Shown: positions 47,317 through 56,878 of the stretch, one piece after another | Layout of the letters: each line of letters opens with the position of its first letter | Position numbering within the stretch: position 1 is the stretch's first letter | Assembly: GCF_023022985.1 (NCBI RefSeq) | Contig: NZ_CP095461.1 | Location: 62,001-126,000 of the forward strand | Length of the DNA stretch: 64,000 nt | Direction of reading: 5' to 3' | Source: Arthrobacter gengyunqii | GTDB taxonomy: Bacteria > Actinomycetota > Actinomycetes > Actinomycetales > Micrococcaceae | The notes under the pieces: model-generated | What the model saw: only the letters and a program-made list of their open reading frames with translations | Databases searched by the model: none | Told to the model about the DNA's origin: nothing | Translations under genes and position numbers: made by a program

Positions 47317-48684
47317 CTAGAACAGGAGCTCGAGGGCCTCCGTCAGAGTGGACACCTCCCGGACCCGGAACCCGGCCGGAACCGCCACCGGACCGTTGGG
47401 TGATGCCGGGACCACCGCGTGCGTGAAGCCGAGGCGCTCCGCTTCCTGGATGCGCCTGGCAATGCCGGGAATGGGCCGGACTTCTCCGGCCAGGCCAACT
47501 TCCCCAAAGGCAATCAGCTGTGCGGGAAGGGGCTTGTTCATCTTGGCGGACGCCACGGCAAGAGCCACGGCAAGGTCAGTGGCCGGTTCGCTGAGCTTGA
47601 CCCCGCCCACGGTGGCCACATAACTGTCATCCTTGGCCAGGTTCATGGACGCCCGCGCCTGCAGCACGGCAAGCAGCATGGCAACCCGCGATGAATCCAG
47701 TCCGCTGGTGGCGCGCCTCGCCTGGGAGTTGCTGGTTTCGGCCAGCAACGCCTGGACCTCAGCCAGGAGCGGGCGCTTTCCTTCCAGTGTGACGGTGATG
47801 CAGGTCCCTGAGACCGGTTCCTTGGTGCGGGAGACAAACAGACCGGAAGGATCCGCGAGTCCCACGATTCCTTCCTCGGTGAGGTCGAAGCAGCCCACTT
47901 CGTCAGTGGGGCCGTATCGGTTCTTGACCGCCCGCAGCAGCCTCAGGCGGGAGTGGCGGTCGCCGTCGAACTGGCAGACCACATCCACGAGGTGTTCCAG
48001 CAGGCGCGGCCCGGCAATCGACCCGTCCTTGGTGACATGTCCAACCAGCAACGTGGTCATGTTCCGTTCCTTGGCCGCGGCAATCAGGGACGCTGCCACC
48101 TCGCGGACCTGGCTGACGCCGCCGGCGCTGCCGTCCACGGCGGAACTGCTCAGGGTCTGCACGGAATCGACGATCAGCAGTCCGGGCTTGACCTGTTCCA
48201 CCTGGCCCAGTGCCTGGCCCAGATCGGTTTCCGCGCTCAGGTACAGGAAATCCGATACCGCTCCGATGCGCTCGGCCCGCAGCTTCACCTGTGCCGTGGA
48301 TTCCTCTCCGGTGACATACAGGACGTCCCGTCCGAGGTTTCCCACCTTGGCCGCCACATCCAGCAGCAGCGTGGACTTTCCGACACCCGGCTCACCGGCA
48401 AGCAGGATCACGGCCCCCGGAACAAGTCCGCCGCCCAGGACGCGGTCCAGCTCATCCACTCCCGTGGGCTGATAGGCGGCCGTGGTGGAATCCACGTCGG
48501 CAATGCGCTGGGCGGGACGGGCAACAGTGGCTGCCGCCGTGGTGCGGGCTATGACCTCGCCGGCTTCCTCCACGGTGCCCCAGGCCTGGCACTCGCCGCA
48601 GCGGCCCACCCATTTGGCCGTGGTCCAGCCGCACTCGGCACAGCGGTAGTTGGCGGTTTTTGCGCGGGCAGTCTTGGTGGCCAT
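47317..48684 (-). CDS. radA: DNA repair protein RadA
   Basis: 455 residues. The N-terminal zinc finger has C15, C18, C29 and C32. Walker A GEPGVGKSTLL is near 97, and the RadA motif reads KNRYG where KNRFG is usual. A Lon-like C-terminal domain follows (KLSEPATDLAVALAVASA). It promotes branch migration in recombination and restrains DisA in mycobacteria. The ATG is leaderless. Probably cotranscribed in part with disA downstream. Confidence 0.94.
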   Translation of the reverse strand: MATKTARAKTANYRCAECGWTTAKWVGRCGECQAWGTVEEAGEVIARTTAAATVARPAQRIADVDSTTAAYQPTGVDELDRVLGGGLVPGAVILLAGEPGVGKSTLLLDVAAKVGNLGRDVLYVTGEESTAQVKLRAERIGAVSDFLYLSAETDLGQALGQVEQVKPGLLIVDSVQTLSSSAVDGSAGGVSQVREVAASLIAAAKERNMTTLLVGHVTKDGSIAGPRLLEHLVDVVCQFDGDRHSRLRLLRAVKNRYGPTDEVGCFDLTEEGIVGLADPSGLFVSRTKEPVSGTCITVTLEGKRPLLAEVQALLAETSNSQARRATSGLDSSRVAMLLAVLQARASMNLAKDDSYVATVGGVKLSEPATDLAVALAVASAKMNKPLPAQLIAFGEVGLAGEVRPIPGIARRIQEAERLGFTHAVVPASPNGPVAVPAGFRVREVSTLTEALELLF

Positions 48685-48690
48685 AAAAAC

Positions 48691-48696
48691 AGGCTA
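48691..48696 (-). promoter_or_regulatory. -10 box for leaderless radA mRNA
   Basis: TAGCCT, then GTTTTT, then ATG 48684. Confidence 0.6.
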
Positions 48697-48740
48697 TCCC
48701 GGCGCAGTGACACTTCCGTACGGGAGCAGGGGAGGCCCGA

Positions 48741-49871
48741 TCACACCGCGGAGAGGCAGCGCACTGCTTCCTCATGGGTGAGGCCCGTCGATTCAAGCAG
48801 GTCCACCACCAGGGGCCGGAAGAGCATGAGCAGGGCGTCACCCTGGATATTGGTGATGCCCAGGGCGCCGGGGTTCAGCTGCGCGCCGACGGCGGCCAGC
48901 TCGTTGCGTGCCTGGCGAAGGTGCCTTTCCCGCGTTCCCCCGGACTCGCCGCCGGCCAAGGCGCGGGCGAGGACGTCGACGGCGTCGGCCGTGTCATTCA
49001 CCACCTCCGTAACCCGCTCGATGGCCTCGTCATTGAGGGCGGCATGGTTGATGACCGACGTCGTGCGGCGCGCAAAGACCCGGCTGTTGCGCACCGCCAG
49101 GTCCAGATAGCCGATGGAACCGCGCAGGTCCCCGAGTTCGGCCAGGTGTCGCCGGTAGGCGGGGGATATCCGGGCGATCTCACGGGCGTCGCGCACGCTG
49201 CGGGTGAGCAGGTCCAGCTGGGGCTGCGTGTTGCGCGCCCGGACCAGGGCGTGCCAGGCAATCGTCGAGTCACTTTTGGCCACGGCTTCCGCGCACTGGC
49301 GCAGCACTGCGGAGAGCTCATGCAGCAGGTCGCGGACATTGGCCTTCGGCTCCCGGCGGGGATCGCGGGGAGCGAGCATGGTGGCCAGGAGAGCAAACAA
49401 TCCGCCCACGAGGGCGTCTGCGCTGCGCGTGAACACGCCGCCGTCCGGGGCGGGAAGCAGGACCACCAGCAGCGACTGCAGGCCGAGCTGGGTGGTGAAA
49501 ATGACGCCGCGGTCCAGGAAACGGGCCAGCATGACGGAGATAAAGAGGACGACGGCGGCCTGCCACAGCCCGGTGCCCAGCGCGTGCAGCAGGAGTTCGC
49601 CGATGCTGATGCCCAGGGTGCAGCCGATGCCCACCTCCAACACCCTCCGCGTGCGCGGCTCGCGGGAAAACCCCAGCGAAATGAGCGCGGCGGTGGCGGC
49701 GAAGAGCGGCCCCTCATGGCCTAGGACGTACTCGGCAAAGCCGTAGGCACCCACGGCGCAGATGGTCATCTGCAGTGCGGGGATGATCGAATCGCGGCTG
49801 CGCCGCAGCCCGACCCGGACCCGGTTGCGCAGGAACCCCCGGCTTTGGGCAATGCGGTCGCGTGGGGGCAT
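48741..49871 (-). CDS. FUSC-family membrane protein (aromatic acid exporter-like)
   Basis: 376 residues. The N-terminal half has five or six membrane segments (about 30-165) in the FUSC/ArAE pattern, and the second half is a helical cytoplasmic domain. Relatives export aromatic acids or have no known substrate. The ATG is leaderless. It is divergent from pstS and ends 57 bases before radA begins, on the same strand. Confidence 0.72.
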   Translation of the reverse strand: MPPRDRIAQSRGFLRNRVRVGLRRSRDSIIPALQMTICAVGAYGFAEYVLGHEGPLFAATAALISLGFSREPRTRRVLEVGIGCTLGISIGELLLHALGTGLWQAAVVLFISVMLARFLDRGVIFTTQLGLQSLLVVLLPAPDGGVFTRSADALVGGLFALLATMLAPRDPRREPKANVRDLLHELSAVLRQCAEAVAKSDSTIAWHALVRARNTQPQLDLLTRSVRDAREIARISPAYRRHLAELGDLRGSIGYLDLAVRNSRVFARRTTSVINHAALNDEAIERVTEVVNDTADAVDVLARALAGGESGGTRERHLRQARNELAAVGAQLNPGALGITNIQGDALLMLFRPLVVDLLESTGLTHEEAVRCLSAV

Positions 49872-49877
49872 GCCAAC

Positions 49878-49883
49878 AGTCTA
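49878..49883 (-). promoter_or_regulatory. -10 box for leaderless FUSC mRNA
   Basis: TAGACT, then GTTGGC, then ATG 49871. Confidence 0.6.
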
Positions 49884-49937
49884 GGGGCCGCACGGCGTGC
49901 CCTCCATCCGGGCGCGCACTGTGACGCTCGGCAGCGC

Positions 49938-49981
49938 CGGTCATCCCTGCCGGCAACGTCCGCTGCCGGCGGGGATGACCG
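49938..49981. repeat. 18-bp inverted repeat in the divergent FUSC-pstS gap
   Basis: CGGTCATCCCTGCCGGCA and TGCCGGCGGGGATGACCG pair over 18 positions with one T-G wobble and an 8-base loop. No gene ends here, so it is not an ordinary terminator. Confidence 0.7.
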
Positions 49982-50014
49982 GGCGGGTCAAAGTTCTCTC
50001 CGCCGCTTGGCCCC

Positions 50015-50036
50015 GTTCACCTTTCGTTAACCTTCC
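50015..50036 (+). promoter_or_regulatory. PHO box upstream of pstS
   Basis: Two adjacent 11-base units, GTTCACCTTTC and GTTAACCTTCC, match the GTTCACC-type direct repeats bound by PhoP in actinobacteria. Phosphate starvation control of the pst operon is inferred. Confidence 0.7.
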
Positions 50037-50136
50037 CCCTCCACCATCGGTGAAGGGACGGTGTGACGTCCCGGTGTGCCGGCACATGCCGGACCGCCAG
50101 CTCCACGGAAAAACGAGCCCTTGAAAGGGGCCAGAC

Positions 50137-51261
50137 GTGTCGGTAATTCGTATTATCCGTTCCACCGCCCTGCTGTCGGCCGCCGCGCTCGCCCTGTCGG
50201 CGTGCGGCAGCGACAGCGCAACCGCCCCCGCCAGCGGCAACACGCCGTCGTCCTCATCGGAAAGCACCCTCACGGGTACCCTTTCCGGATCCGGCGCCTC
50301 CTCCCAGGATTCAGCGATGCAAGCCTGGATCGCGGGGTTCACCGCTGCCAACCCGAATACCGCCGTGCAGTACTCTCCGGACGGATCAGGTGCCGGACGC
50401 AAGGCGCTGCTGGCCGGGGGCGTGCAGTTTGCGGGTTCGGACGCCCATCTGAAGGACGAGGAAGTGGAAGCTTCGATTGAGGCCTGCGGGCCCGACGGCG
50501 CGCTGCACATCCCTGCCTATATCTCGCCCATCGCCATCGCCTTCAACCTGGACGGCGTGGATGAACTCAACTTGGATGCCGACACGATTGCCGGCATTTT
50601 CCGCGGCGACATCAGCAGCTGGAACGATCCGGCCATCGCGGGCCAGAATGAGGGCATCGAGTTGCCCGATACGCCCATCACCGTTGTCCACCGCTCCGAC
50701 GAGTCGGGAACCACCGAAAATTTCACCGAATACCTTGCGGCTGCGGCACCTGCGGTGTGGACCACGGAGGCAAGCGGTGAATGGCCGGCCGACCTGAACG
50801 GCCAGGAGAACGCGCAGGGCACCAGCGGCGTGGTGTCCGCTGCCGGTGCCACCGACGGCGCCATCACCTACGCCGACGCCTCCGCCGTCGGCAGCATGGG
50901 AACGGTCTCGGTAAAGGTTGGCGGAGAGTACGTCCCCTACAGTTCCGAGGCCGCCGCCAAAGCCGTGGAAGCCTCCACTCCGGTGACCGGCGAAGGCCGG
51001 CCCGCTGCAGACATGGCCATGAATTTGGCCCGCGACACCACCGAGTCCGGTGCCTATCCTGTGGTCCTGGTCTCGTACCACATTTACTGCACCAGTTACC
51101 CGGACTCTGAAACCGTTGACCTGGTGAAGGCCTTTGGCTCCTATGTCGTCAGCGAAGAGGGACAGGCTGCTGCAACGGATGCAGCAGGCAACGCGGAGCT
51201 TTCGGAGCCGCTTCGCCAGAAGGCCGAAGCGGCCATTGCGAGCATCAGCGTCTCGAAATAG
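50137..51261 (+). CDS. pstS: Phosphate ABC transporter substrate-binding lipoprotein
   Basis: 374 residues. Signal peptide with lipobox LSAC, lipidated C23. Phosphate-binding motifs GSGASSQDSAM, GSGAGRKALL and HRSDESGTTENFTEYL are present. It captures phosphate outside the membrane for PstCAB. GTG 50137 follows AAAGGGG. A hairpin separates it from pstC, which would keep pstS the most abundant product. Confidence 0.94.
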   Translation: MSVIRIIRSTALLSAAALALSACGSDSATAPASGNTPSSSSESTLTGTLSGSGASSQDSAMQAWIAGFTAANPNTAVQYSPDGSGAGRKALLAGGVQFAGSDAHLKDEEVEASIEACGPDGALHIPAYISPIAIAFNLDGVDELNLDADTIAGIFRGDISSWNDPAIAGQNEGIELPDTPITVVHRSDESGTTENFTEYLAAAAPAVWTTEASGEWPADLNGQENAQGTSGVVSAAGATDGAITYADASAVGSMGTVSVKVGGEYVPYSSEAAAKAVEASTPVTGEGRPAADMAMNLARDTTESGAYPVVLVSYHIYCTSYPDSETVDLVKAFGSYVVSEEGQAAATDAAGNAELSEPLRQKAEAAIASISVSK

Positions 51262-51269
51262 CCGGTGCG

Positions 51270-51297
51270 GGCGGCGGAGCTGCAGCGTTCCGCCGCC
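51270..51297 (+). terminator. Hairpin between pstS and pstC
   Basis: GGCGGCGGA and TCCGCCGCC, 9-bp arms, 8 bases after the pstS stop; likely partial terminator or mRNA end. Confidence 0.5.
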
Positions 51298-51447
51298 GGC
51301 GGCAGGCTCTCCTATTCGCAGCCTCCGCCGGGGCGTGGGACAGTAAATGGGGGGATTGCAGCGGCAGACTGAGGCGCCGCGTCAAGGGATCCGTGCAGGG
51401 TCAGTAGAGTTTAAGAAGTTGCCAGTGAAGAACCGAAGGGTTGTGCA

Positions 51448-52380
51448 GTGTCCAGCAAGTCCATAGAAGGCACCGGTGGTGCCGGCCGTGCCGGAGACAA
51501 GGTGTTCTCCGGAATCACGCTCTTGGCCGGTTGCCTCATCCTTCTTGTCCTGTTTTCCGTGGCTGTGTTCCTGCTCTGGCAGGCGCTGCCCACCTTCACC
51601 GCGGATTCCGCCGACATCAGCGGCGGCGAGGGCTTCTTCACCTACATTTGGCCGCTGGTCATCGGAACGGTCATCGCTGCGGCCATTGCCCTGCTCATCG
51701 CGACGCCGGTGGGCATCGGCGTCGCGCTGTTTATCTCTCACTACGCGCCGCGCCGCATGGCGCAGGGCCTTGGCTACCTCATTGACCTGCTGGCGGCCAT
51801 CCCGTCGGTGGTCTACGGCGCCTGGGGCATGATGGTGCTCGCTCCGGCCCTGGTTGGCCCCTACACCTGGCTGGCCGACAACGCCGGCTGGATCCCGATC
51901 TTCTCCGGTCCGGCCAGCCAGACCGGCAAGACCATGCTGACGGCGGGAATCGTCCTGTCCGTGATGGTGCTGCCGATCATCACCTCGCTGACCCGGGAAA
52001 TCTTCCTGCAGACTCCGAAACTGCATGAGGAAGCAGCTCTGGCCATGGGCGCCACCCGCTGGGAAATGGTCCGCATGGCGGTCTTTCCCTTTGCCCGCCC
52101 GGGTGTCATCAGCGCCGTCATGCTGGGCCTGGGACGCGCCCTGGGTGAAACCATGGCCGTGGCCCTGGTGCTCTCCTCCGGCGGCCTGATTGCCAGCCTC
52201 ATCCGCCCTGGCAACCAGACAATCGCTGCGGAAATTGCCCTGAACTTCCCCGAGGCGTACGGCCTGCGCCTGTCCGAGCTGATCGCCGCCGGCCTGGTGC
52301 TGTTCCTGATCACCCTGGCCGTGAACGTGATTGCGCGCTGGATCATCAGCCGCCATAAAGAATTCTCCGGAGCCAACTGA
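51448..52380 (+). CDS. pstC: Phosphate ABC transporter permease PstC
   Basis: 310 residues with six membrane segments and the permease EAA loop (EEAALAMGATRWEMVRMAVFP). GTG 51448 follows GAAGGG. TAGAGT at 51406 could be an internal promoter. Its TGA overlaps the pstA ATG by one base. Confidence 0.93.
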   Translation: MSSKSIEGTGGAGRAGDKVFSGITLLAGCLILLVLFSVAVFLLWQALPTFTADSADISGGEGFFTYIWPLVIGTVIAAAIALLIATPVGIGVALFISHYAPRRMAQGLGYLIDLLAAIPSVVYGAWGMMVLAPALVGPYTWLADNAGWIPIFSGPASQTGKTMLTAGIVLSVMVLPIITSLTREIFLQTPKLHEEAALAMGATRWEMVRMAVFPFARPGVISAVMLGLGRALGETMAVALVLSSGGLIASLIRPGNQTIAAEIALNFPEAYGLRLSELIAAGLVLFLITLAVNVIARWIISRHKEFSGAN

Positions 52381-53486
52381 TGCAGACGACACCAACACTC
52401 AGCCGCCGCCCCTCGACACTGACCAAGAACCAGCTTCCGCCCTATGCGGTGTGGGTGGTTCTGGGAGCGGCAGTCATCCTCGGCGCGGCTTTGTCCGCCC
52501 TGATCGGTTTCGGCATCGCAAGCTTCACCATCTTCACCGCGGTAATTTTCGTCATCGGCGCTACCGCCCTGACCTGGGCTGTGGAGGGACGCCGACGAGC
52601 GGTTGACCGCTTTGCCACCTACCTGATCTGCGGCTCCTTCCTCCTGGCGCTGGTTCCCCTGGTGTCCGTGATCTTCACCGTCCTGTCCAAAGGCCTGGCA
52701 GGCCTGAGCCCGGACTTCCTGTTCACCTCCATGGGCGGAATGACCGGGGCCGTGGACAACAACAGCGCGGAGACGGGCGGCCCAGTGCTGGGCGGGGCGT
52801 ACCACGGCATTGTGGGCACGCTGCTGATTACCCTGTGGGCCACGATCATTTCGGTGCCGATCGGCCTGCTGACCGCCGTCTACCTGGTGGAATACAGCAA
52901 CGGCGGACCGCTGTCCCGGGCCATCACCTTCTTCGTGGACGTCATGACCGGCATCCCGTCGATCGTTGCGGGTCTCTTCGCTGCAGCCTTCTTCGCCCTG
53001 GTGTTCGGACCGGGGGTGCGCACCGGCTTTGTGGCCGCCGTCGCCCTCTCCGTCCTGATGATCCCCGTGGTGGTGCGCTCCACCGAGGAAATGCTCAAGA
53101 TCGTGCCGAACGAGCTGCGGGAAGCCGCCTACGCGCTGGGCGTGCGCAAATGGCGCACCATCCTGAAGGTGGTGGTGCCGACGGCGATTTCGGGCATCGC
53201 CTCGGGTGTCACCCTGGCCATCGCACGCGTTATCGGCGAAACGGCGCCGCTGCTGGTCACCGCAGGTTTTGTGAACACGATCAACATGAACGTGTTTGCG
53301 GGCTGGATGAGCACCCTGCCCACCTACATTTACCGGCAGCTGATGAGCCCCACCTCGCCCACCAACACCGATCCGAGCACACAGCGTGCCTGGGCGGCGG
53401 CGCTGCTGCTGATCATCATGGTGATGCTGCTGAACCTGGGTGCCCGCCTGATCGCCCGGATGTTCGCGCCCAAGACCGGACGCTGA
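52380..53486 (+). CDS. pstA: Phosphate ABC transporter permease PstA
   Basis: 368 residues. The EAA loop is [23 protein letters not shown]. About 80 extra N-terminal residues with two added hydrophobic segments precede the usual six-helix permease. The ATG shares one base with the pstC stop (TGATG). Confidence 0.93.
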   Translation: MQTTPTLSRRPSTLTKNQLPPYAVWVVLGAAVILGAALSALIGFGIASFTIFTAVIFVIGATALTWAVEGRRRAVDRFATYLICGSFLLALVPLVSVIFTVLSKGLAGLSPDFLFTSMGGMTGAVDNNSAETGGPVLGGAYHGIVGTLLITLWATIISVPIGLLTAVYLVEYSNGGPLSRAITFFVDVMTGIPSIVAGLFAAAFFALVFGPGVRTGFVAAVALSVLMIPVVVRSTEEMLKIVPNELREAAYALGVRKWRTILKVVVPTAISGIASGVTLAIARVIGETAPLLVTAGFVNTINMNVFAGWMSTLPTYIYRQLMSPTSPTNTDPSTQRAWAAALLLIIMVMLLNLGARLIARMFAPKTGR

Positions 53487-53554
53487 CCAGCCTCACTCCC
53501 TGCGGCAGGCACCGCCGCCCTGCCGCTCCCGAAACTTCAACAAAAAGGAATCAC

Positions 53555-54334
53555 ATGTCCAAGCGAATCGACGTCAAGGACCTCAACGTCTACTACGGCG
53601 ACTTCCTGGCCGTAGAAAACGTCAACATCAACATTGAGGCGCGCTCGGTCACGGCGTTCATCGGCCCCTCGGGCTGCGGAAAGTCCACCTTCCTGCGGAC
53701 GCTGAACCGCATGCATGAAGTTCTTCCGGGCGCCCGCGTGGAGGGTGAAGTCCTGCTGGACGGCGAGAACCTCTACGGCTCCGGCGTGGATCCCGTCACC
53801 GTGCGCAGCCACATCGGCATGGTGTTCCAGCGCCCCAACCCGTTCCCCACCATGTCCATCCGGGACAACGTCCTGGCCGGCGTGAAGCTGAACAACAAGC
53901 GCATCTCAAAGTCCGACGCCGATGACCTGGTGGAGAAGTCCCTCACCGGCGCCAACCTGTGGAAGGAAGTCCGGGACCGGCTGGAGAAGCCCGGCTCCGG
54001 CCTCTCCGGCGGCCAGCAGCAGCGCCTGTGCATTGCCCGGGCCATCGCAGTGTCCCCCGAGGTCATCCTCATGGACGAGCCCTGCTCGGCCCTGGACCCC
54101 ATCTCCACCCTGGCCATCGAGGACCTGATCGAGGAGCTGAAGAGCGACTACACGGTGGTGATCGTGACCCACAACATGCAGCAGGCAGCCCGCGTCTCTG
54201 ACAAGACAGCGTTCTTCAACATTGCCGGCACCGGCAAGCCGGGCAAGCTCATCGAGTACGACGACACCACGGTCATCTTCAACAACCCGGCCCAGAAGGC
54301 CACCGAGGATTACGTCTCCGGACGCTTCGGGTAA
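53555..54334 (+). CDS. pstB: Phosphate ABC transporter ATPase PstB
   Basis: 259 residues. Walker [10 protein letters not shown], signature [14 protein letters not shown], Walker [14 protein letters not shown] and the H-loop [13 protein letters not shown]. It powers PstCA. ATG 53555 follows AAAAAGGA; the long open frame upstream overlaps pstA in another frame and is rejected. The 3' end converges on pit. Confidence 0.95.
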   Translation: MSKRIDVKDLNVYYGDFLAVENVNINIEARSVTAFIGPSGCGKSTFLRTLNRMHEVLPGARVEGEVLLDGENLYGSGVDPVTVRSHIGMVFQRPNPFPTMSIRDNVLAGVKLNNKRISKSDADDLVEKSLTGANLWKEVRDRLEKPGSGLSGGQQQRLCIARAIAVSPEVILMDEPCSALDPISTLAIEDLIEELKSDYTVVIVTHNMQQAARVSDKTAFFNIAGTGKPGKLIEYDDTTVIFNNPAQKATEDYVSGRFG

Positions 54335-54369
54335 ACCGCGCGGGCAGACCCGCTGCGGGCGGCTGAATC

Positions 54370-55380
54370 TCAGAGCATCGGGCTGATCGCCAGGAAGAGG
54401 ATGCCGCCCAGCAGGGCTGTCACCGGAGCCGTGGCAAGCCACGTGGCCAGGACTTCCCGCAGCGGAATGAAGCGGACGGTGGAAAAACGCTGGTTCGCGC
54501 CGGCGCCCACAATGGCCGAGGTCATGGTCTGAGTGCTGGAGAGCGGGATCTGCAGCCACACGGCGCCCAGGAAGAGCATGGTGGAGCTGACCGCCGTCGC
54601 GCTCATGCCGCGCAGCGGGTCAATGCGCACCAGGCGGCTGCTGAGCGTGCGGCTGATCCGCCAGCCGCCGAAGAGGCTTCCCGCGGCCAGCGCGGCGCCG
54701 GAGAAAACCTGTACCCAGAGCGGGATGCCTGCGCTGCCGGAGTATCCGGCAGCCACCAGTGCCAGGACAATCACGGCCATGGTCCGCTGCCCGTCCTGCA
54801 TGCCGTGGCCCAGCGAAAACGCCGACGTGAACACTGACTGGGCGATCCGGTTTCCGGCGTCTCCGCGGCGCGGGGAGCTGTAGCGCATGAGCCAGGTAGT
54901 GGGAAAAACCAGCAGGTAGGCCAGGACAAAGGCAACCACGGGAGAGAGCAGCAGCGGCAGGACAATCTGCTGCAGCAGCACCTGATAGGACTCGGCGATG
55001 TTGGGGCCTCCCACCAAGGTGGACGCGGCCCCCGAGCCGACTATGCCGCCCACGAGGGCGTGTGTGGAGGAGGAAGGCATGCGCCGCCACCAGGTCCACA
55101 GTCCCCAGCCGCAGGCCGCGAGCAGGCCCGCAATCAGGATGCCCAGACCCGGTGTTCCATCCGGGAGTTGGATGAATCGATCTGCCAGGACCAGGGCCAG
55201 CGCCGTGCTCAGCAGGGCGCCGGTCAAGTTGAAGACGGAGGCGAGGACGACGGCGACCGTGGGGGTCAGCGCGCGGGTGCGCACCGAGGTGGCAATGGAG
55301 TTTGAAACATCGTGGAAGCCGTTAATGAAGGCGTAGGCACCTGCGAAGAGCACCACGGCGGCCAGCAGAACCGGCTCCAC
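54370..55380 (-). CDS. pit: Low-affinity inorganic phosphate transporter (Pit)
   Basis: 336 residues with about 10 membrane segments. Both PiT repeats are seen: GFHDVSNSIATSVRTRAL at the N-terminus and ATAVSSTMLFLGAVWLQIPLSSTQTMTSAIVGAG near the C-terminus, with PSSSTHALVGGIVGSG between. It imports metal-phosphate with protons. GTG 55380 directly follows the TAG of the DUF47 gene with no spacer. Convergent with the pst operon. Confidence 0.92.
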   Translation of the reverse strand: MEPVLLAAVVLFAGAYAFINGFHDVSNSIATSVRTRALTPTVAVVLASVFNLTGALLSTALALVLADRFIQLPDGTPGLGILIAGLLAACGWGLWTWWRRMPSSSTHALVGGIVGSGAASTLVGGPNIAESYQVLLQQIVLPLLLSPVVAFVLAYLLVFPTTWLMRYSSPRRGDAGNRIAQSVFTSAFSLGHGMQDGQRTMAVIVLALVAAGYSGSAGIPLWVQVFSGAALAAGSLFGGWRISRTLSSRLVRIDPLRGMSATAVSSTMLFLGAVWLQIPLSSTQTMTSAIVGAGANQRFSTVRFIPLREVLATWLATAPVTALLGGILFLAISPML

Positions 55381-55998
55381 CTAGGATTCCCGGACCAGAA
55401 TGCCGCCCACGGCGGTGGCACACCGGCGCAGCGATGAGGTGGTTCCGGCCAGCTGGTCCGCGAGGTCCCGGTGCCGGGCATACATGAGCGGCTTGTGGTC
55501 ACGCAGGAGTTCGGACACCCAGATGCGGTGGGTCCGCTCGGAGCGCTTGGACAGGCGCAGCATCTCGATCCAGTAGTCGTCGAGGTCTTCCAGCGACGCC
55601 AGGCGGCGCATGGCGCCTGCCGTCAGCTCGGCCTGCCGGCCAATGACTTCAAGCTGTTCGGCGGCACGCCTGGAGATCCCGGTCAGCCGGTACAGCGAGA
55701 TGATCTCCGCGGCGGCGTCGAGGTTTTCCGTCGCTGACATCAGTGTGAGGGAAAGGTCGTAGAGGTCCTCGCGGGGGAGCGGATTGATGAAGCTTGACCT
55801 CATCTGCGTCATGAGCGCGAAATGCAGGTCCGTGGCTTCCGCCTCCAGCTGATGCATGTGCTCGGAGAGCCGTTCATAATCGGCCGATTCGGCACCGAGG
55901 ACCTCCGACAGCGTCCCCGCGCCGCGCACAAGCACGGCCCCCATTTGGGAAAGGAGCTCGAGCCCGGCGTTTTCCTGGGGAAACAGCCGCAGCCTCAC
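55381..55998 (-). CDS. PhoU-like DUF47 protein, Pit accessory
   Basis: 205 residues, all helical, of the DUF47/PhoU-related type that is regularly encoded just before pit and modulates its activity. The GTG start overlaps the TGA of an 18-codon leaderless frame (GTGA), which suggests it is translated by coupling. Pit follows directly. No true phoU is in the pst operon in this window. Confidence 0.82.
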   Translation of the reverse strand: MRLRLFPQENAGLELLSQMGAVLVRGAGTLSEVLGAESADYERLSEHMHQLEAEATDLHFALMTQMRSSFINPLPREDLYDLSLTLMSATENLDAAAEIISLYRLTGISRRAAEQLEVIGRQAELTAGAMRRLASLEDLDDYWIEMLRLSKRSERTHRIWVSELLRDHKPLMYARHRDLADQLAGTTSSLRRCATAVGGILVRES

Positions 55999-56051
55999 GG
56001 GAAAACCTGGATTTGCCGGCCGGAAAGGGGGCCCTGCGCGATGTGGGTCAC
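55995..56051 (-). CDS. Putative leaderless 18-codon uORF before the DUF47-pit pair
   Basis: GTG ACC CAC ATC ... TTC CCG TGA, peptide VTHIAQGPLSGRQIQVFP. TAATCT lies exactly 6 bases before its GTG, as in leaderless genes, and its TGA overlaps the GTG of the DUF47 gene by 4 bases. The frame differs from DUF47. Translation is unproven. Confidence 0.5.
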   Translation of the reverse strand: MTHIAQGPLSGRQIQVFP

Positions 56052-56057
56052 GAGCCT

Positions 56058-56063
56058 AGATTA
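56058..56063 (-). promoter_or_regulatory. -10 box for the DUF47-pit transcript
   Basis: TAATCT, then AGGCTC, then GTG 56051 of the short uORF. Confidence 0.6.
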
Positions 56064-56227
56064 TCGGCTGCGCAGTAAGAACCAAAAGCGGTGCCGGACC
56101 GGGAGCGCCTCTCGGCGGAAGGCCGCTCGAAGCGGCTCTAAGTTGAAGCCCGGGGGTTCCGCAGTCCGACACCAATTTCAGTTTTCTACTCTTCGCCGGA
56201 GATGTCAACACGAGCTCCGGCCGACCC

Positions 56228-56872
56228 CTAATCGAGCTCTCCGCGGCGCCAGGCGGCAGCTGCATATTCCAAATCTTCGGCTGTGCGCACCAGTTGGCGC
56301 GCCTTGAGTGTCAGCTGCGTTGCCTTATCGGCGCTGCCCGTCTCTGCCGAGTCGGCGTGATGTGTCTGGCCCAGGGCCACTACGCGGCAGAACGCAGCGA
56401 AGCGTTCCAGCGCGACGTCGAACTCTCCCTCGAAGGCTCCGGAGAGGATGGTGTCCGCCATGGCTTTGACCTCGTCCGCACCCAGCGGCTCGGCCACCCC
56501 GGCCACCACCTTGGAGACCTGGGCAACGTCTTTTCCGGCGGCGTAGTAAGCGGCAACCCGCTCCGGATTCTGCTGAGTGGCGGCGCGGAGGGCGTAGAGA
56601 CGCCACAGGGCACCGGGCAGTGAACGAGCAGGGCTTTCCGCCCACATCTCCGCGATGGATTCCAGGCCCTGCCGGTCTGCCAGCTTCACCAGGCGGCGGG
56701 TGATCTCCGGATCGGAGCTCTCCCTGCCGTGGTGCACCAGGGCCTGGGCAGCCAGGTGGGCTGCTTCGGATACTCGGGCCGGATCCGCGCCTCCGGGAAT
56801 GTTGGCGAAGTCCAGCGGAGCGTACAGCTTGGGCTTGTGATGCCGTGGGGGCATTTCATTGGACTCACTCAT
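56228..56872 (-). CDS. Conserved helical protein of unknown function
   Basis: 214 residues, mostly alpha-helical, soluble, no catalytic motif that I recognise; the middle reads like a helical bundle (EVKAMADTILSGAFEGEFDVALERFAAF). ATG 56872 is chosen because TATTCT lies exactly 6 bases upstream (leaderless) although the frame is open further. It is transcribed away from tRNA-Lys. Confidence 0.7.
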   Translation of the reverse strand: MSESNEMPPRHHKPKLYAPLDFANIPGGADPARVSEAAHLAAQALVHHGRESSDPEITRRLVKLADRQGLESIAEMWAESPARSLPGALWRLYALRAATQQNPERVAAYYAAGKDVAQVSKVVAGVAEPLGADEVKAMADTILSGAFEGEFDVALERFAAFCRVVALGQTHHADSAETGSADKATQLTLKARQLVRTAEDLEYAAAAWRRGELD

Positions 56873-56878
56873 GATTTG

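Noticed and set aside
52835..53554. Upstream extension of the pstB frame through pstA
   Set aside because: It overlaps the pstA coding region in another frame; PstB similarity and AAAAAGGA both place the start at 53555.
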